Below, piece after piece: positions 1-11,602 of a DNA stretch of 64,000 nt. Source of the stretch: Pristionchus mayeri (taxonomy: Eukaryota; Nematoda; Chromadorea; Rhabditida; Neodiplogasteridae); NCBI GenBank assembly GCA_036245805.1, contig BTRK01000002.1:1426001-1490000 (forward strand), read 5' to 3'. Each line of letters starts with the position of its first letter. Position 1 is the stretch's first letter. The notes under the pieces are model-generated. The model was not told where the DNA came from. It worked only from the letters and a program-made list of their open reading frames with translations, and made no database searches. A program made the translations under genes and the position numbers.

Positions 1-76
1 ATTGGTCACTGAGAATTGTAAAGCATTGAATAAAAAATAAAAACAAAAAATTATACGAACTTTCCGGACAACCCAA
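1..76 (+). mobile_element. 3' end of a mariner element (copy A, runs off the window)
   Basis: The first 76 bases match the 3' untranslated end and terminal inverted repeat of the full mariner at 47470-48711 almost base for base, ending in GGACAACCCAA followed by the TA target. The only TIR difference noticed is A for C within the ACACCCC part. The element therefore began left of the window. Its TIR is read by the neighbouring minus-strand gene as the last codons of that protein. Confidence 0.9.
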
Positions 77-864
77 TACCTTCGCGATCCTCCATCTCAG
101 CAATGGCTGCATCCACCCTCGCGCGCTCCTCGTCAGTCAGCTTCTCCGATTCAGAAGTCTGCAAATGAGCTTCGATAGTGGAAAAATGAGCACAAAATGG
201 GCGATTTTCATGAAAGTTCCTGATTCTAGAAATGTGGTGATTATAGTCATAACGTATAGATAATTCGATAGTAGCCACAATTACTGGGGTCACTATTGCC
301 ATTTGTTGTCGTGTGCCTGTCACGTCTCATATTACAGTAGTAGAGTCACATGATAATATTTTTAGTATTATAGCAAAACAAGCACAATAATACTCTTAAG
401 TATTCTTTGCAAAATATAATACTATTCACAAGAAAGGACATTTGCTTCGCTAAAAATAACAACTACTCTTCGAACCCAGATGCATTTTGCAACTTAGTAA
501 AAGCGCCTTCGGATGTCCTTCCCTACTAGTTCATATCCCCAAAATACGAAAGGGTTTGAGAAATGTGACTTCCGACCAAGCCCATGTAAGTCGAGGATCA
601 TAAACTGACCCTCTGCGGCTTGTCATCGCGATCGTGGCAGCTTCCGTAGGGCAACTGAATTCGCAATATTTTAAAATTTTCGAATTCATTTTTTTCTGAC
701 AATAACCAGATTACAAAAAAAATAAGATTGTTATGTATTTTTGATTGTTTTTGTTTTCTTTTTGGGGATATTATCCTCACCGGAATCGGCATGTGCTTGT
801 TGAACTCATCGCGCTGCTTCTCGACCTCCTCGTACTTGATGATGCGGCATGATGCGGCTTCCAT
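51..864 (-). CDS. small hydrophilic protein, C-terminus supplied by a mariner TIR
   Basis: Two in-phase exons. Exon 1 (864-781) codes 28 residues from MEAASCRIIKYEEVEKQ to HMPIP and ends at GTGAGG. Exon 2 starts at 158 after TTTGCAG and codes TSESEKLTDEERARVDAAIA and a few more residues, then runs into the mariner terminus, which gives GIGLSGKFV and a TAA stop at 53-51. The protein is about 63 residues, very charged, with no signal peptide or membrane segment. The exon-1 module (charged helix ending in DEFNKH) recurs in the next three minus-strand genes, so this is one member of a tandem family. Function is not recognised. The original 3' end was probably lost when mariner inserted; it is a truncated gene or one with a new ending. 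Confidence 0.55.
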
Positions 865-1497
865 TGTTAACTTGCTTAAATTGAATTTATTTTGATTTAT
901 CCGCAAAGATGGTATGGTTGTGGGGGATGGGGGGAGGGGCAATGGAACGGGTGGATGTGAGATAGTTAGTCTACAGATCGACAAGATTACAGTGCAAGGA
1001 AATCTCAGCAATTGCACAAGCACAATTCGCTGAATGTATCGGCAGTGAGCATTAAAAGACAAGTGCAACCTAGAGAGATTGCCAACTCGAGATGGGTATG
1101 TGCCAATACGTGTTTGTGAGTGAACAATTTCCAAAGGAAACGGAACGAAAAGCTGGCGACTAAACCAATAATGAGAAGGGAAAGAAGGTGAATCGGGAGA
1201 GAGGAAAACACGAACAGCAGGAGTAGGGTCAACAATCTAAAGACGGGGGAGAGAGAAACGTGGGGAGAACTAGTCACGAGATCCTTCCTATCTGGTTCTC
1301 TCCCTTTCTGCAGTGCGGGATCGATTCCCGCTGCTGGTCAACATGTTTTGCTGAGGCGAGCGCAGACAAGATCAGGCAATGACCAATTTTGCACGTCTAA
1401 TCTAGCGATTGGAGTTGCGAATAGGGAGAAACGGCAAAATCAAAACATTGCGATTCAGAAATTTGAATGCACACCGCTCGAGGAACATCACATGCTA

Positions 1498-1853
1498 GAG
1501 GCCCTCTCGTTCTCTCACCCTTTCACCATCCCTCCTATATCGACCTCACCCTCCTCTCCCCCTCCCTTTCGGTCCCTCCTATCTCTCTCTCTCTCTCGCT
1601 CTCTCTCTTGTTTTCCACCCTCTCTTTCTCTATTTTCTCTCGCTCTCTCCAACACATCTGTCATCCCTTTCTTCATTACTCTGCCGTTCTGTCCAAATCT
1701 TCCCGCATTTCCTTTCCTGCCCCCCCCCCTCTATCTCATTTCCCCCTCGCCCTCCCTCTTCTCCTCTCTCTCTCCCTCTCTCCCCCTCCCCCCCCCTTCT
1801 CCCCCCCCCCCGTCCCTCTATCTCATCCCCCCCTCCCTCCCCATCCCGCAGGA
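1498..1853. repeat. pyrimidine-rich low-complexity tract (CTCTCT / CCCCTCC)
   Basis: About 350 bases of almost pure C and T on the plus strand, including (CT)n runs near 1580-1610 and C-homopolymers near 1725 and 1800. Overlapping long open frames here are artefacts of the composition. No gene was recognised between 865 and 2385. Confidence 0.85.
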
Positions 1854-2385
1854 TTCAATGGTCAACACATCTGGCAGCAGAGGAAAGAGGGAAAACAGAT
1901 AACAGAGGGAAGTCACGGTTTTGCGAAATAGCAGGAAAATCACGAGACTATGAATTAGGGAGCCTGAATCTCGCGAATTTTCTAATAATTATTTCAGAAA
2001 ATTACTTTTTGTCGACATTTGATGTCTATTTCAAATGTGTAATTCAAATTTAGTAAATATGGGCATACGCTTCATTTATCGCAAATCCGCAGTGAAGCCA
2101 AGGAGTAAATACACATACAGATCAGAAGAAGAAAAAAGAAGCTTTTTAAAATACAATACCACCAATACCAATTATTTTGAAATATTCACAAATATAGAAG
2201 GTAAAGGTTGGAGCTGTATACAAATCAAAATACAAATATATTGAAGCATGTATTCTCTAAAGGACATCAACTACTGCAAAAGTTTAAACGATCAGGGGTA
2301 AAGGAAAATCGTGATAAAGATTGAACGCTTGATGGTGAAAAGCTACTACAAAGTATCCATGTTTTCAATCGCTGAGGAAGAAATC

Positions 2386-3279
2386 TTAGAAGATTTGGGT
2401 CTCCTCAATGGCCTCCTCGATCCTCTCCGTCACTTTATCCGAGAAGCTCGCGCGACGCTCGTCACCTCCCTGTAAATTGAAGAATGCGTGATTTAAAGTT
2501 TAAAAAAATCCACAAAATGCATTTTCGATCGATTCGTCATCTTCGAGATTCGGAATTGCAAATATAGTTTATAAACATTATCTGCGCACCCTCTCGGTAG
2601 CCTCTCTGTCCATCTCAATCGAGTGATCCTCTCGCTCCCGATCATCGCGCTGCAACTGCTAGGACATGGATTCACATCAAAACTCTATAGAGGAGGAAGC
2701 CATATTTTCATGTTGCGCACTAGGGATGGCAATACGGTTCCGATAGCGGATTATCCGTAAGCAAATGCACGCGCGTCGCGGCGATCCGGATTGTCCATTA
2801 TCCATTCACTATCGAAACCGCCTCGACGCGCGCGCGATGCACTAAAACAATTTTGGATTCTCCGAACTGAACAGATTATCCGGATAGTTGAACGGATAGT
2901 TCGGATTATCCGTTTGATCGCGCGTCATGCGTCGCTTCGAATTGGATAATCCGTATCCATTTGGCCATCCCGGGGGGTGGGGGGGGGGGTGACAAAAGAG
3001 CAACGGGGCGCCATCCCTATTGCATACCATTCGCCAGTATTTCACAAAAACGCAGAATGACACGAATAATTCGTTGCGACGCCTTCCCCCGAATCAAGAC
3101 CCGGTCCAACAGTAGGCAATATTTTATTTATTTTACAATATATATTTTATTATTTATTATTTATTTTACAATATATAATATATTATTTATTATTTTACAA
3201 TATATATTTTACTCACTTGCTCATTGAACTCCTCACGGTGCTTGTCGAATTCACTCTTGCCAAGAACAGCGGACTCCAT
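2386..3279 (-). CDS. small charged protein, family member 2
   Basis: Three phase-0 exons: 3279-3217 (MESAVLGKSEFDKHREEFNE plus Q, donor GTGAGT), 2655-2590 (22 residues, LQRDDREREDHSIEMDREAT and ER) and 2469-2386 (27 residues ending in EETQIF, stop TAA). The predicted product is 70 residues, almost all charged, and likely a single long amphipathic helix. Exon 1 ends in EEFNEQ, matching DEFNKH and AFNEH in the neighbouring genes. Intron 1 holds a degenerate hAT-like repeat and a run of AT-rich tandem sequence at about 3120-3210. No known catalytic family is recognised; cytoplasmic and intrinsically disordered or helical is the best inference. Confidence 0.6.
2727..2971. repeat. hAT-like inverted-repeat element in an intron
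   Basis: The left side starts TAGGGATGGCAATACGG and the right side ends with GGCCATCCC. Inside, GGATTATCC-type segments face each other. A related terminus (TAGGAATGGCAGTACGG) sits at about 55020. Both arms are diverged and no clean 8-bp target duplication is seen, so the boundaries are approximate. Confidence 0.45.
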
Positions 3280-4094
3280 CTTGAAGAATCGAATATTGCA
3301 CAAGTTGCAGTAGAAAGGGAACATAAATTCGCGGCGTAATACCTAAAAATTAAGTAAAAACGTGCAGAAATCAGCTGACTCGGACTATTTATAGGTTGAG
3401 CGAGGGGAGGAAAACATCACATGCCGGCGTCTATTTTGCAAGGGACGAGAGAGAGAGAGAGGGAACCACTGGCACATTGGTCAACAGACAGGGGCCTACT
3501 CTCTGCAATGGCCAGTGTCTCTTGTAGGTCAGATGCGTAATTAAGAGTTCGATATCGTTACGACCTCTGATGGAAAGGGTGGAAAATGGAAAACACTGAA
3601 GAAGGTGATTCTCTTATTTTCAAGGGATGAAACGTCATGGGACGATGGAACTTGTCTACTTACTGCTGCATCTAATAGTCATGATGTGAACAATCTAAAA
3701 TCGTGATTGCACTCGTGTTTTAACATGTTTGTTTTCTTGTTGAGATTTGCATGCTGGTACTCAACAAACATTGATTGTGTTTTATTTTAGGTTTATTGAT
3801 GGATGCAATGATACAATGAATGAAAAGTATGTACAAATCATGTATGGTAAAGAGGAACTGAAGCTAGGGTTGGCATTTACTCGGAGTCTTGCAGAGATCC
3901 GTCGGGAAAAATGGTTTCTCAGTCACAATAAATAAGATGGGCACATGGCTTGGGGTACTAACGCGGGTTATCTTCAAGCGTTTGGTGTCTATATCTATAA
4001 CTTAGGTTAATTTATAAAGGTAGATTTCATGAAATATTGTGAAATATTACAGAATATGTACAAAAATGTTGTATTCATGGGAGGGGATTGGAAA

Positions 4095-6193
4095 TTAATC
4101 ATTAATCAAATCATTCAATTGCTTCACGTCTCTCTCCTGTAACTCCTCGCCTTCCTTTCCGAATATCTCCTTTGCTGCCTTTTCCTGAAATATCAATTAC
4201 TTTTGTAGTAAATTAAGGATTTCCAGCACTTTCTGTACGCTGCGTCCACTTGTTCCCGCCTATTCTATAGCTAATCATGTTCGATTTATCGAAGACTGGC
4301 TCACACTCTGCTAGACCGATCACGAGAGCGCAATGCAATCAAAGACAATTACCTATATCTTAGTTTGCTTATTTTTAAAAATATACTCACCATCTCAGAA
4401 TCGTCTGCTCCCTTGGACTTTGCATCCTCACCAACAGTTTCAAACTGAAATATTTTTGGGATACAATTTTCAGGTCAAATCTCCTGAAAAATATGAAATA
4501 TCCCATGAAAAAATTAAAATTAAAATTATCACAAATGTTACTAATAATTGCTATAGGAACTTACCGGTCCGAGGAGCTCATCTCTGGCCCAATCCGCCGC
4601 CTCCTTGGCGCCCTCGTACACGGTATTGGCCTGAAAAAAATTGGAGATCAAAGAATAGCTGAGAATCGTCCGACTGTGCAGTTTCACACGCTATCTTGAT
4701 TTTTATAGCGAATGAGACTTTATCTAGAAAGAAGAGATCGAGGTCATTCAAGGACACAACGCATAGACAGTAAAGTTCAAGAAACGAGGCCAGGCTCTCA
4801 CCATTCTACAAGAGTAAATAAAAGAGAGATACTGTGGTTCCGCTTCTCGACCTCTTATATAAACTAACCGCGCTGGTAACCGTTTCTCCGACACGTTCCA
4901 CCACTCCCTTGGAACCCTCGAGGAGTGATTGTGCCTGAACGAGAAGGATACAATTAGGGCTCGAAATTGGGACAATCCGATGAATAGAAATTCACATAAT
5001 TTTTTGGCTGGTGCGAGACGTTCTTAGATTGAGATACCGATGTGGTCTCTCGAAGTGTAAACTGACCGCATGCGAGACAGCCTCTTCCGCCTTGCCAATT
5101 GAGTTCCTCCTTTCTTCGTAGCCTTCATTGGACTGGAATGAAATTATTCATTATTTCTCATATTTTTCTGATAGTTTCACAAAAAAGTATTGTAATCTGA
5201 GGCTATTCCTTAAATAGCTTCAGCTAACGTAAAGGAAAAAGGTACAAGGTCAAGGTGCAGCCACGTCAAGGCATTTTACAGATGTCACGAGACGAAAGGA
5301 GGTGTACTGTGGTGAGACCGGCGACTAACTGCAGGCTTCACTGTCAGCTAAAAATATTATCATAATTCACTAAATTACCTTCTCATTGGCCTTTTCCTCC
5401 ATCTTGCTCGCGTTCTCCTTCGCTTCCTTCCACTGTAAATTCAATGTTTAGAAAAATATGTAAATTACATAATGATAGGAAAATTTTAGATCGCTAAATC
5501 GTAAGCACTGGCTTTCCCTCGATGGTTACGAGGCTCGGCTATAGCCTGCTGCGTGCCTGTCCCTTTCGGCGCTAGCTGGAAATGCGGGGCTTGCTAATAC
5601 CATAGTCATCTAGGCCATTGATCAGCAATTGTTGCAAAGTTGAAGATCGTTGAATGCATGTCCGATGGAAGTGACTTGGTATTCGCCATATTTCTAGAAT
5701 ATGTGAACCTACGACAAGTTTGATTTTTCTCAGCATAATATCGGATATAACGTCGTAATATCTTTTTTTCAAATGCTGCATCGTATCATAGTTCTCATCC
5801 GACCTAAATTTACTCACATGCTCGTTGAAAGCCTGACGGCACTTCTGGAACTCGTGGTAGGTCTCGTCGGCGGCGGCCTTCGATTGCTCGTAAAATTTGT
5901 CCTCGTTTGCTTCCTCGTAGAATTTGTCCTATTGGTATTAGGTTAGAAAAACGAAAACACGGTCTCATCATCCAGTCTCTCTCGAACAGCAGGTCTAGAA
6001 CGCGCACAAAATGAAGATTCGATTGCCTAGATTGGTAATTTGCATTTCGCTTTACATATGCATTATTTCATAATGTTCCCAACTGTATGAGAAGTGCAGA
6101 ACATACTAGCAGATACTACAGTTCCACCGATTACTATTGGAGTATGATAATGCTCACCATTGAGGACGACATCTTAGCTTCGGTTTCGGTCAT
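4095..6193 (-). CDS. LEA-like protein built from repeated 18-22 residue exons
   Basis: Eight exons, all phase 0: 6193-6158, 5928-5818, 5432-5379, 5132-5067, 4934-4869, 4630-4565, 4444-4391, 4184-4095. They code 12, 37, 18, 22, 22, 22, 18 and 29 residues, about 180 in all. Exon 2 ends in CRQAFNEH like its neighbours. Exons 4-6 are three modules of exactly 22 residues, for example ANTVYEGAKEAADWARDELL, with the A/K/E-rich, hydrophobic-stripe pattern of group-3 LEA proteins. These proteins fold into helices on drying and protect other proteins and membranes; that role is inference here. There is no signal peptide or Cys-rich domain, and a single Cys in exon 2. Splice signals are canonical (mostly GTGAGT or GTAAGT, TTTCAG or CCTGAAA on the opposite strand). 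It is the most complete member of the minus-strand tandem family and may be expressed. Confidence 0.7.
5741..5806. repeat. partial MITE of the CTAGGTCGGATGAGAAC family
   Basis: The right terminus (ATAGTTCTCATCCGACCTA) is clear and the left arm (TCGGATATAACGTCGTA) is diverged. It lies in intron 2 of the LEA-like gene, within about 12 bases of the donor. Confidence 0.6.
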
Positions 6194-6915
6194 CGTTTCG
6201 ACTTCTGCAGTGAGTGAGAGTAGAATGAGTAGTGAGAGGCTGCGCATTCGAAATTATTCGATTTAACGGAATTTTACCAAGATCAAGATAAATCAATTCG
6301 GAGCTGAGATAGGGACGGCTTCATAAAAATTGCCACTCTTCGGCCAAAATGGAGAGAGAACGCAAATACAATCTTTATTATCGCGCATAATAAAGAGTGT
6401 ATTTGCTTGTTTTTCCCTAGTCTGAGGTTGGAAAAGAGCGGCTACAGATGTTGGACAAGAGTAGAGTTCGAGAAATGAGACCACGGTCTCTTCATATGAA
6501 GCCCTAGCCATTCCTCCAGTCGAGGGAGTGTCCAAAATGAAGATATGGTGACCCGAATAACGAACTCTAGACAAGAGCGAACGGGAAAGATTCCATGCAA
6601 CTGCATTCGCTACAGAGGATGAGAGAAAATGTTCATAAATTTCGCCAGCAGCGCGGCCAGATGCGTTTACTGAGAGAAGGGAATGAGAAGGGTTGAGCGA
6701 CTGAAGTTGAGCCATAGCCTATGGCGAAATCCCGTGTATGTGTAGAGAAAGACTTGGGAGGAGGCTCACAGGGGGGAGTGGTGAAAGGCACTGTCTCTAA
6801 CTTCACAGAAAGGTGATAGAGCACGCTGAATCGAGAGACTTAGACATTGCTTTTCCACTCCATCTATCTTCTCTCTTCCTCCTCACGTGGACTCAACAAG
6901 AGCCAGCAAATAAGC

Positions 6916-6961
<46 letters not shown>

Positions 6962-7376
6962 GAGGGTGGCATCAACATCTGGACACCCCCTTTCTCCCTC
7001 AGCTGATGCAAAAACAACTCTAGCAGAGGCAGATAGGCGAGAGATCGAGTGGACTAGAGAGTGTCCATACTTTCTTTCCCGTCTTGCATCTTTCACGTGG
7101 GGCTATTTTGAGCTGTGGACACGAGGAAAACAGCGAGATATGTGGCGAAATAGCCCCGGAAAATTCTAGAAACTGACCAGGAAAGGGTGGAAATCGCAGT
7201 GGGCTAAATGGTACAGATATATTTTATCCGATGCATTGATGCAATGATTAAGAACGAGAACAATATTAAATTGTGCAAGAGCTGAGTAAATGATAACATA
7301 CGAATAACCAGGATCCATGACTTTCTAGAGCTCGTGCACTACTCTTTAGCATGTTTTCTCTTTAGCATGTTATGTA
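6194..7376. other. intergenic stretch with a (GA)n microsatellite
   Basis: No exon could be supported between the LEA-like gene and the mariner copy at 7377. A pure (GA)20-type run occupies 6918-6957 and explains the Arg/Glu- and Ser/Leu-rich open frames around it. Confidence 0.6.
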
Positions 7377-7948
7377 TTGGGGTGTCCGGAAAGTTCGTAT
7401 ATTTTTTTTGTTTTTATATTTTATTCAATGGTCATGGGGAATCACTTGTGGGAGTTTCGGCTTCTTCCCAGATCGATGGAGGATATCGGACACCGTTGAT
7501 CTGGGAGTACCAGTATCCTTCTTCAACTCACGCACACTGGCCATGGGCTTGCGCTTCAGTGTGCGGAGAACGAGAGGCTGATCGAGGGAGGGAGGGCGTC
7601 CAGAGCGGGGTTGATCATCGAGACCAAACTCCCCTTTCTTGAAGCGGGAGAACCACTTATAGCAGAAGGATATGGAGGGGGCGTCAGCTCCTTCCGACTG
7701 GGCCAGGGCAGAGTGGGCCTCCTTCACGGATCGGCCAAGACGGTAGTAATGAAGTAAAACTGCTCGGAGGTAGAGATGGGAGTCCATCACAAGAATCAAT
7801 GTAGCAACTAGGAGATTGATTAAATCCTCTCACTACTCAACATCATAATGATGCAATACATTGTTGACAAAAAGATTGCGCAATCACTGCATTTGATCGC
7901 GAACTGACTTTTTTCCGAGGCATTATACGAACTTTCCGGACACCCCAA
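7377..7948 (-). mobile_element. internally deleted mariner (copy B)
   Basis: Both termini are TTGGGGTGTCCGGAAAG, flanked by TA. The 572-bp element keeps only the N-terminal ~124 codons of the transposase (7799 down to about 7425 on the minus strand, helix-turn-helix region up to the KLPQVIPHD segment), fused directly to the 3' end. The catalytic D,D34D part is absent. Sequence is nearly identical to the N-terminal part of the full copy at 47470-48711, so the deletion is recent. Confidence 0.92.
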
Positions 7949-7990
7949 TACAATCGCATTAGAACAATGAGTAGCATGGAGAATATATAT

Positions 7991-9252
7991 TAGGTTGTAA
8001 CATAAGTTTTGTCGCATTTCGGAGGTTCACAATATTTCCATGAAGGATACTTCTCAAACATTATCAATGCCTGACCTCCTAGTATATGTTTGGGGTGTTC
8101 ATGCACATTCAAACCATAGGGTAGAGCTGAACTGCGCACGCTGGCTATGCGAAAAATATTAATATGAACTGATTTAAATTTGGTGCAGATTTTTTAAATT
8201 CGTTTGATCAGGTGCTAGTTCGCAGAGATGAATAATGAACCAAACTTCTACAGCATGGTGATATACCCCGTCAATGCTCTTTCAAAATATACGCCAGATA
8301 TGGTGCTATGTTGAGCGGAATCAAAGATATACTTCACTGAGTGTAAGGTTAGCCGCTGATTCGTAGCCAACTTGACCAAGTCTTCTGAATCCAGAATTGC
8401 AACAACAGTGACTAACATAAGTGCGTTCCAATTATCACTCATGGAGGTATAATTTATCATTAAACAAGTGAGAGAAAGAACACTCCACTTGTGGGAAATT
8501 TGAATTTTTATTAATTCAATTCGCGCACAATTTTACCAAAATAAGCAAGTTTAGGTGTTTCGAATTACAGATTGTCATTCAAAAGCTATTTATTTCCAAA
8601 CTTATCCCAAGTAGATACTAGTAAGGGAAGGGTTTATGGTTAGGATGGACACAACAAATCAGATATTGAACATGTGTGCGAGGTAGGAATATGAACAAAG
8701 TGCCGATTTCATTAGCTTAATTTACATACCATCGTTCTGAATGGAGCCACTTATCTCAACAGAACCCAATCTACCCCAAACTTTGTCTGCACACTGACCA
8801 CTTTGGGTGAACTATATTCCACCACTATTTGGATCTGGATATCTATTGAGAAGAAAATTCGGCTTGCGAAAGTTTTCGCGACCGTCACCAACCATCCACA
8901 TTATACAAACTCGTCTACATTTCTAGAACGATTTTCGTTTGTCATTATCCGTGAGTGGTTCAAAATTATGCACATATGTAGTACTTTACGCAAATCACAC
9001 AAAATCGGCATAATTTATCCTTTTCAAGAAGAGCTGATGCGTGAAAATGATTTGTAATCCTTATCTCAGTACAACTTTGTCTGACTAATGTGCCTCCTCA
9101 ACTGCCTTGACAGGACTGAAGTAAAGCGCGTAAGAAAGAGTACGAAGGCCCTCACTGATGATGAATAACAAAATTGAGATTAAATTAATTCGAAGAATTT
9201 CTGAGGTTAAAATGCATAAGAGATTGGACGCGACAAAACTTATGTTACAACC
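7991..9252. mobile_element. second mariner-like element, no coding capacity seen
   Basis: Inverted termini AGGTTGTAACATAAGTTTTG face each other at 7992 and 9252 (24 bp match), 1.26 kb apart. The form (T)TAGGTTG...AAGTTTT is typical of mariner TIRs. The interior shows short unrelated frames only, with no D,D34D motif. It separates two genes of the tandem family. Confidence 0.65.
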
Positions 9253-9264
9253 TGATACAGTCGT

Positions 9265-9335
9265 TGGTCGGGTTAGTGAATCGCGTTGCAAATCTTGAAC
9301 GCCTTGCGATACTTCTAGGGCACTACTGAATAGTG
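9265..9335 (-). pseudogene. duplicated last exon of the downstream small gene
   Basis: Minus-strand reading gives a diverged copy of the terminal exon of the gene at 9375-10729: FKICNAIH then stop, against AKIYNAIH then stop. It lies directly beyond that gene's stop codon and next to the mariner-like terminus, so it looks like a leftover tandem duplication. Confidence 0.4.
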
Positions 9336-9374
9336 AATGTACGTACAGTGCATTTTCCAAAAATCAAAGATCAG

Positions 9375-10729
9375 TTAGTGAATCGCATTGTAGATCTTGG
9401 CGAGATCTGATTGCTTGTTCACTTCCGCACGACACGCCGCCTGGTGCACCGCCTTGCCCTTCAAAGAAAAATATGAATATGTTGTCCGGCACTAGGTCGG
9501 ATGAGAACTATGACGTCATGCCGCGTTTGATGAAAAAGGGCATGACGTCATAGTTCTCATCCGATCTACTGCATGTTTCCTTCGTTGGGCTACTTTATGT
9601 TTGCGTTAGCTACGGGGATTGGAAATAGTGGCTATTTGAGTTCTTTTTTCCCTGCAACGCGTATGTTTCACGACTCACATTGCACGCTTCCCTTCTAAAA
9701 ATGGCTATTATTCTGCGGGGATGCACTAGTCAGCACAAAACACTTGTGTTGTTCCTGGTGCGACTACTTCCTGTTTACGTTTGCTCACAAAAATGACTTT
9801 TCCCTGCGAGAACATGGTGGTCAACATGTGGAGCAAGAAGGAAGTTTGTTCGCGGATGTGCAATGTTGACAAAAATAGCAAGTTTGGTAGCTTTATTAGT
9901 ACATTTTTGGCAGGTCAATCTTTGAGTGAATGGATGGGATATTCCTAATTTCCGCTAAAGCGTGCAAGTGATCGGAAATGCATAGATTGCAAAGGCAGTT
10001 CTTGCACTATCTTTCTTGTTGTACTCCTTAGTCTACCTATTGGGGTGGGATATTCACCGGCTTCGAGTCGGTGATGCCCTCAGTAACTCCTTTGATGCCC
10101 TCGTTCACAGTGTCGGCCTGAAAGCGCCGTGTTTTGATCGATTCCTTCTCCCTGGATAATTCCATCGTGAGGAAGTATCCCTAACGTTCTTATATTAGTT
10201 AGCAGTCCCTCTAAATGCTGCCTCATTTAGTGTAATACCTTCTCAGCTGCAGCCGCTTCTGCACACGACTCCATGGCGCGCGAGAAAGCACAGCGAGTCT
10301 GCAAAATGAATAAAAATGAATAAATTGCATTCAATTCTGCATGTCACGTCAAACCCATTCGTTTCAGTAGAAACAATCATGTTTTATAGCAGATTTAAAG
10401 GCAGGACTAACGAAATCCTCTTTTTGGGCGAATTTGTAGCAAAAACCCTTCTTAAGCCGAGTAAGTCAGACATCAAGGACTCATACATTCTCTTGCACTG
10501 CTTGGCGGGCCTTCTCGATCTCATCGAACGGAATATCCGGCACTGGCTTGGGGGTGTCGTAGAAGTGCTGAGAAATGATATTTATTTTATTTGTAGCTTC
10601 TCGAAAGCCTATCTTCATTCTGCTGATTCCATTAACTCGTGAGTGGCACACGGCATCAGGACAATCAAACTTTCCATGCTATGTAATAAATTATACTACT
10701 CGACGGAAAGAACATACCTTGGAAGACAT
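9375..10729 (-). CDS. small helical protein, family member 4
   Basis: Five phase-0 exons: 10729-10718 (MSSK), 10567-10487 (27 residues, IEKARQAVQEN at its end), 10298-10239 (20 residues, ESCAEAAAAEK), 10117-10058 (ADTVNEGIKGVTEGITDSKP) and 9458-9375 (27 residues ending in KIYNAIH, stop TAA). About 98 residues. The fourth exon is clearly related to the ANTVYEGAK exon of the LEA-like gene, and exon 2 carries the shared helix module. Introns have canonical ends; the last one contains a MITE at 9492-9569. Probably an LEA-like or structural small protein; function unproven. Confidence 0.6.
9492..9569. repeat. MITE, CTAGGTCGGATGAGAAC family (nearly perfect hairpin)
   Basis: CTAGGTCGGATGAGAACTAT at the left is mirrored by ATAGTTCTCATCCGATCTA at the right, both continuing into GACGTCATG. 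The element is 78 bp with about a 15-base loop. It is the cleanest of at least six copies in the window. Confidence 0.85.
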
Positions 10730-11602
10730 GATTTCTTGGAACTGAAATGGATTCATGTTAGGCTCGTTGTCGACAGGAAAACACGCAAAATAGCAAGAGT
10801 AATGCAAGTCATGTGAGAAATGGGGGGAAGGGAATAACACACAACAGTTCCCCCCTTTCGTCTCTCTTCCTCTGGAGAGGGAGAGAGGTGGAGAGGGGCA
10901 GATGGAGAGGGGAAGAAATGCTCATGTTGCCAAATGGACGTTAAAGATAGAAAACAAATGTGAAATAGATTCGCCCATGTTTTCGATATAATACAATCAG
11001 AGCATCCTGATTCGGCGAGGAATAACCCCTAAACCTTTCAATTTTCCGATGGTCAGGGGTAAGCGATTTCTTACTCGGGCGTTCATCCCTCTTTCGTGCA
11101 TCCGCCACATCCACAACTGCAGAACGACTCGGGCTACTATTTTCAGAACGAGCCGCAAGAGAACAACAATCTGCAGCATTTCGAAATGCCTCATAGATCG
11201 CGTGTTATGGGCTCGTCTGCAGCGGTCCAAATAGGGATGTGTTTTTGCAAGATATGAGTCTCTCTTCCTCTGCATTTACTATTTCGTCGATTAGCCGGAC
11301 GAGTGAGCTCGGAGAATCAGCAGTGTACAGTCTTGCGAAATCATCCCCTGTAGCAAGCAATTGTTTTTATTAATTTATTTTATTTATAAATTGTCCGAAA
11401 ACAATGGTCACGCTCTGTTTATCCGCCACGAATCAATCGCTTACAGGGAAAAATGAACAGTATTTACAAAGGGAATGAACGGTATTTACAAGTGAGGTTT
11501 AGAGTTCGGAATTTGGGCGATCGTCTCTTCATTTCAGAGAGGGAAATGTGGGAAATGAAGGGACGATTTCCCGATTAGCGAACTCTAATTTGCTGCAATC
11601 TG
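10730..11602. other. intergenic stretch, nothing recognised
   Basis: A GA-rich patch lies at about 10855-10915. Open frames on both strands at 11000-11275 overlap each other, lack splice context and resemble no family, so no gene is called. Confidence 0.5.

Noticed and set aside
1348..1931. Two plus-strand open frames of 154-184 codons
   Set aside because: They run through the CT-rich tract in two frames at once and have no splice or domain support.
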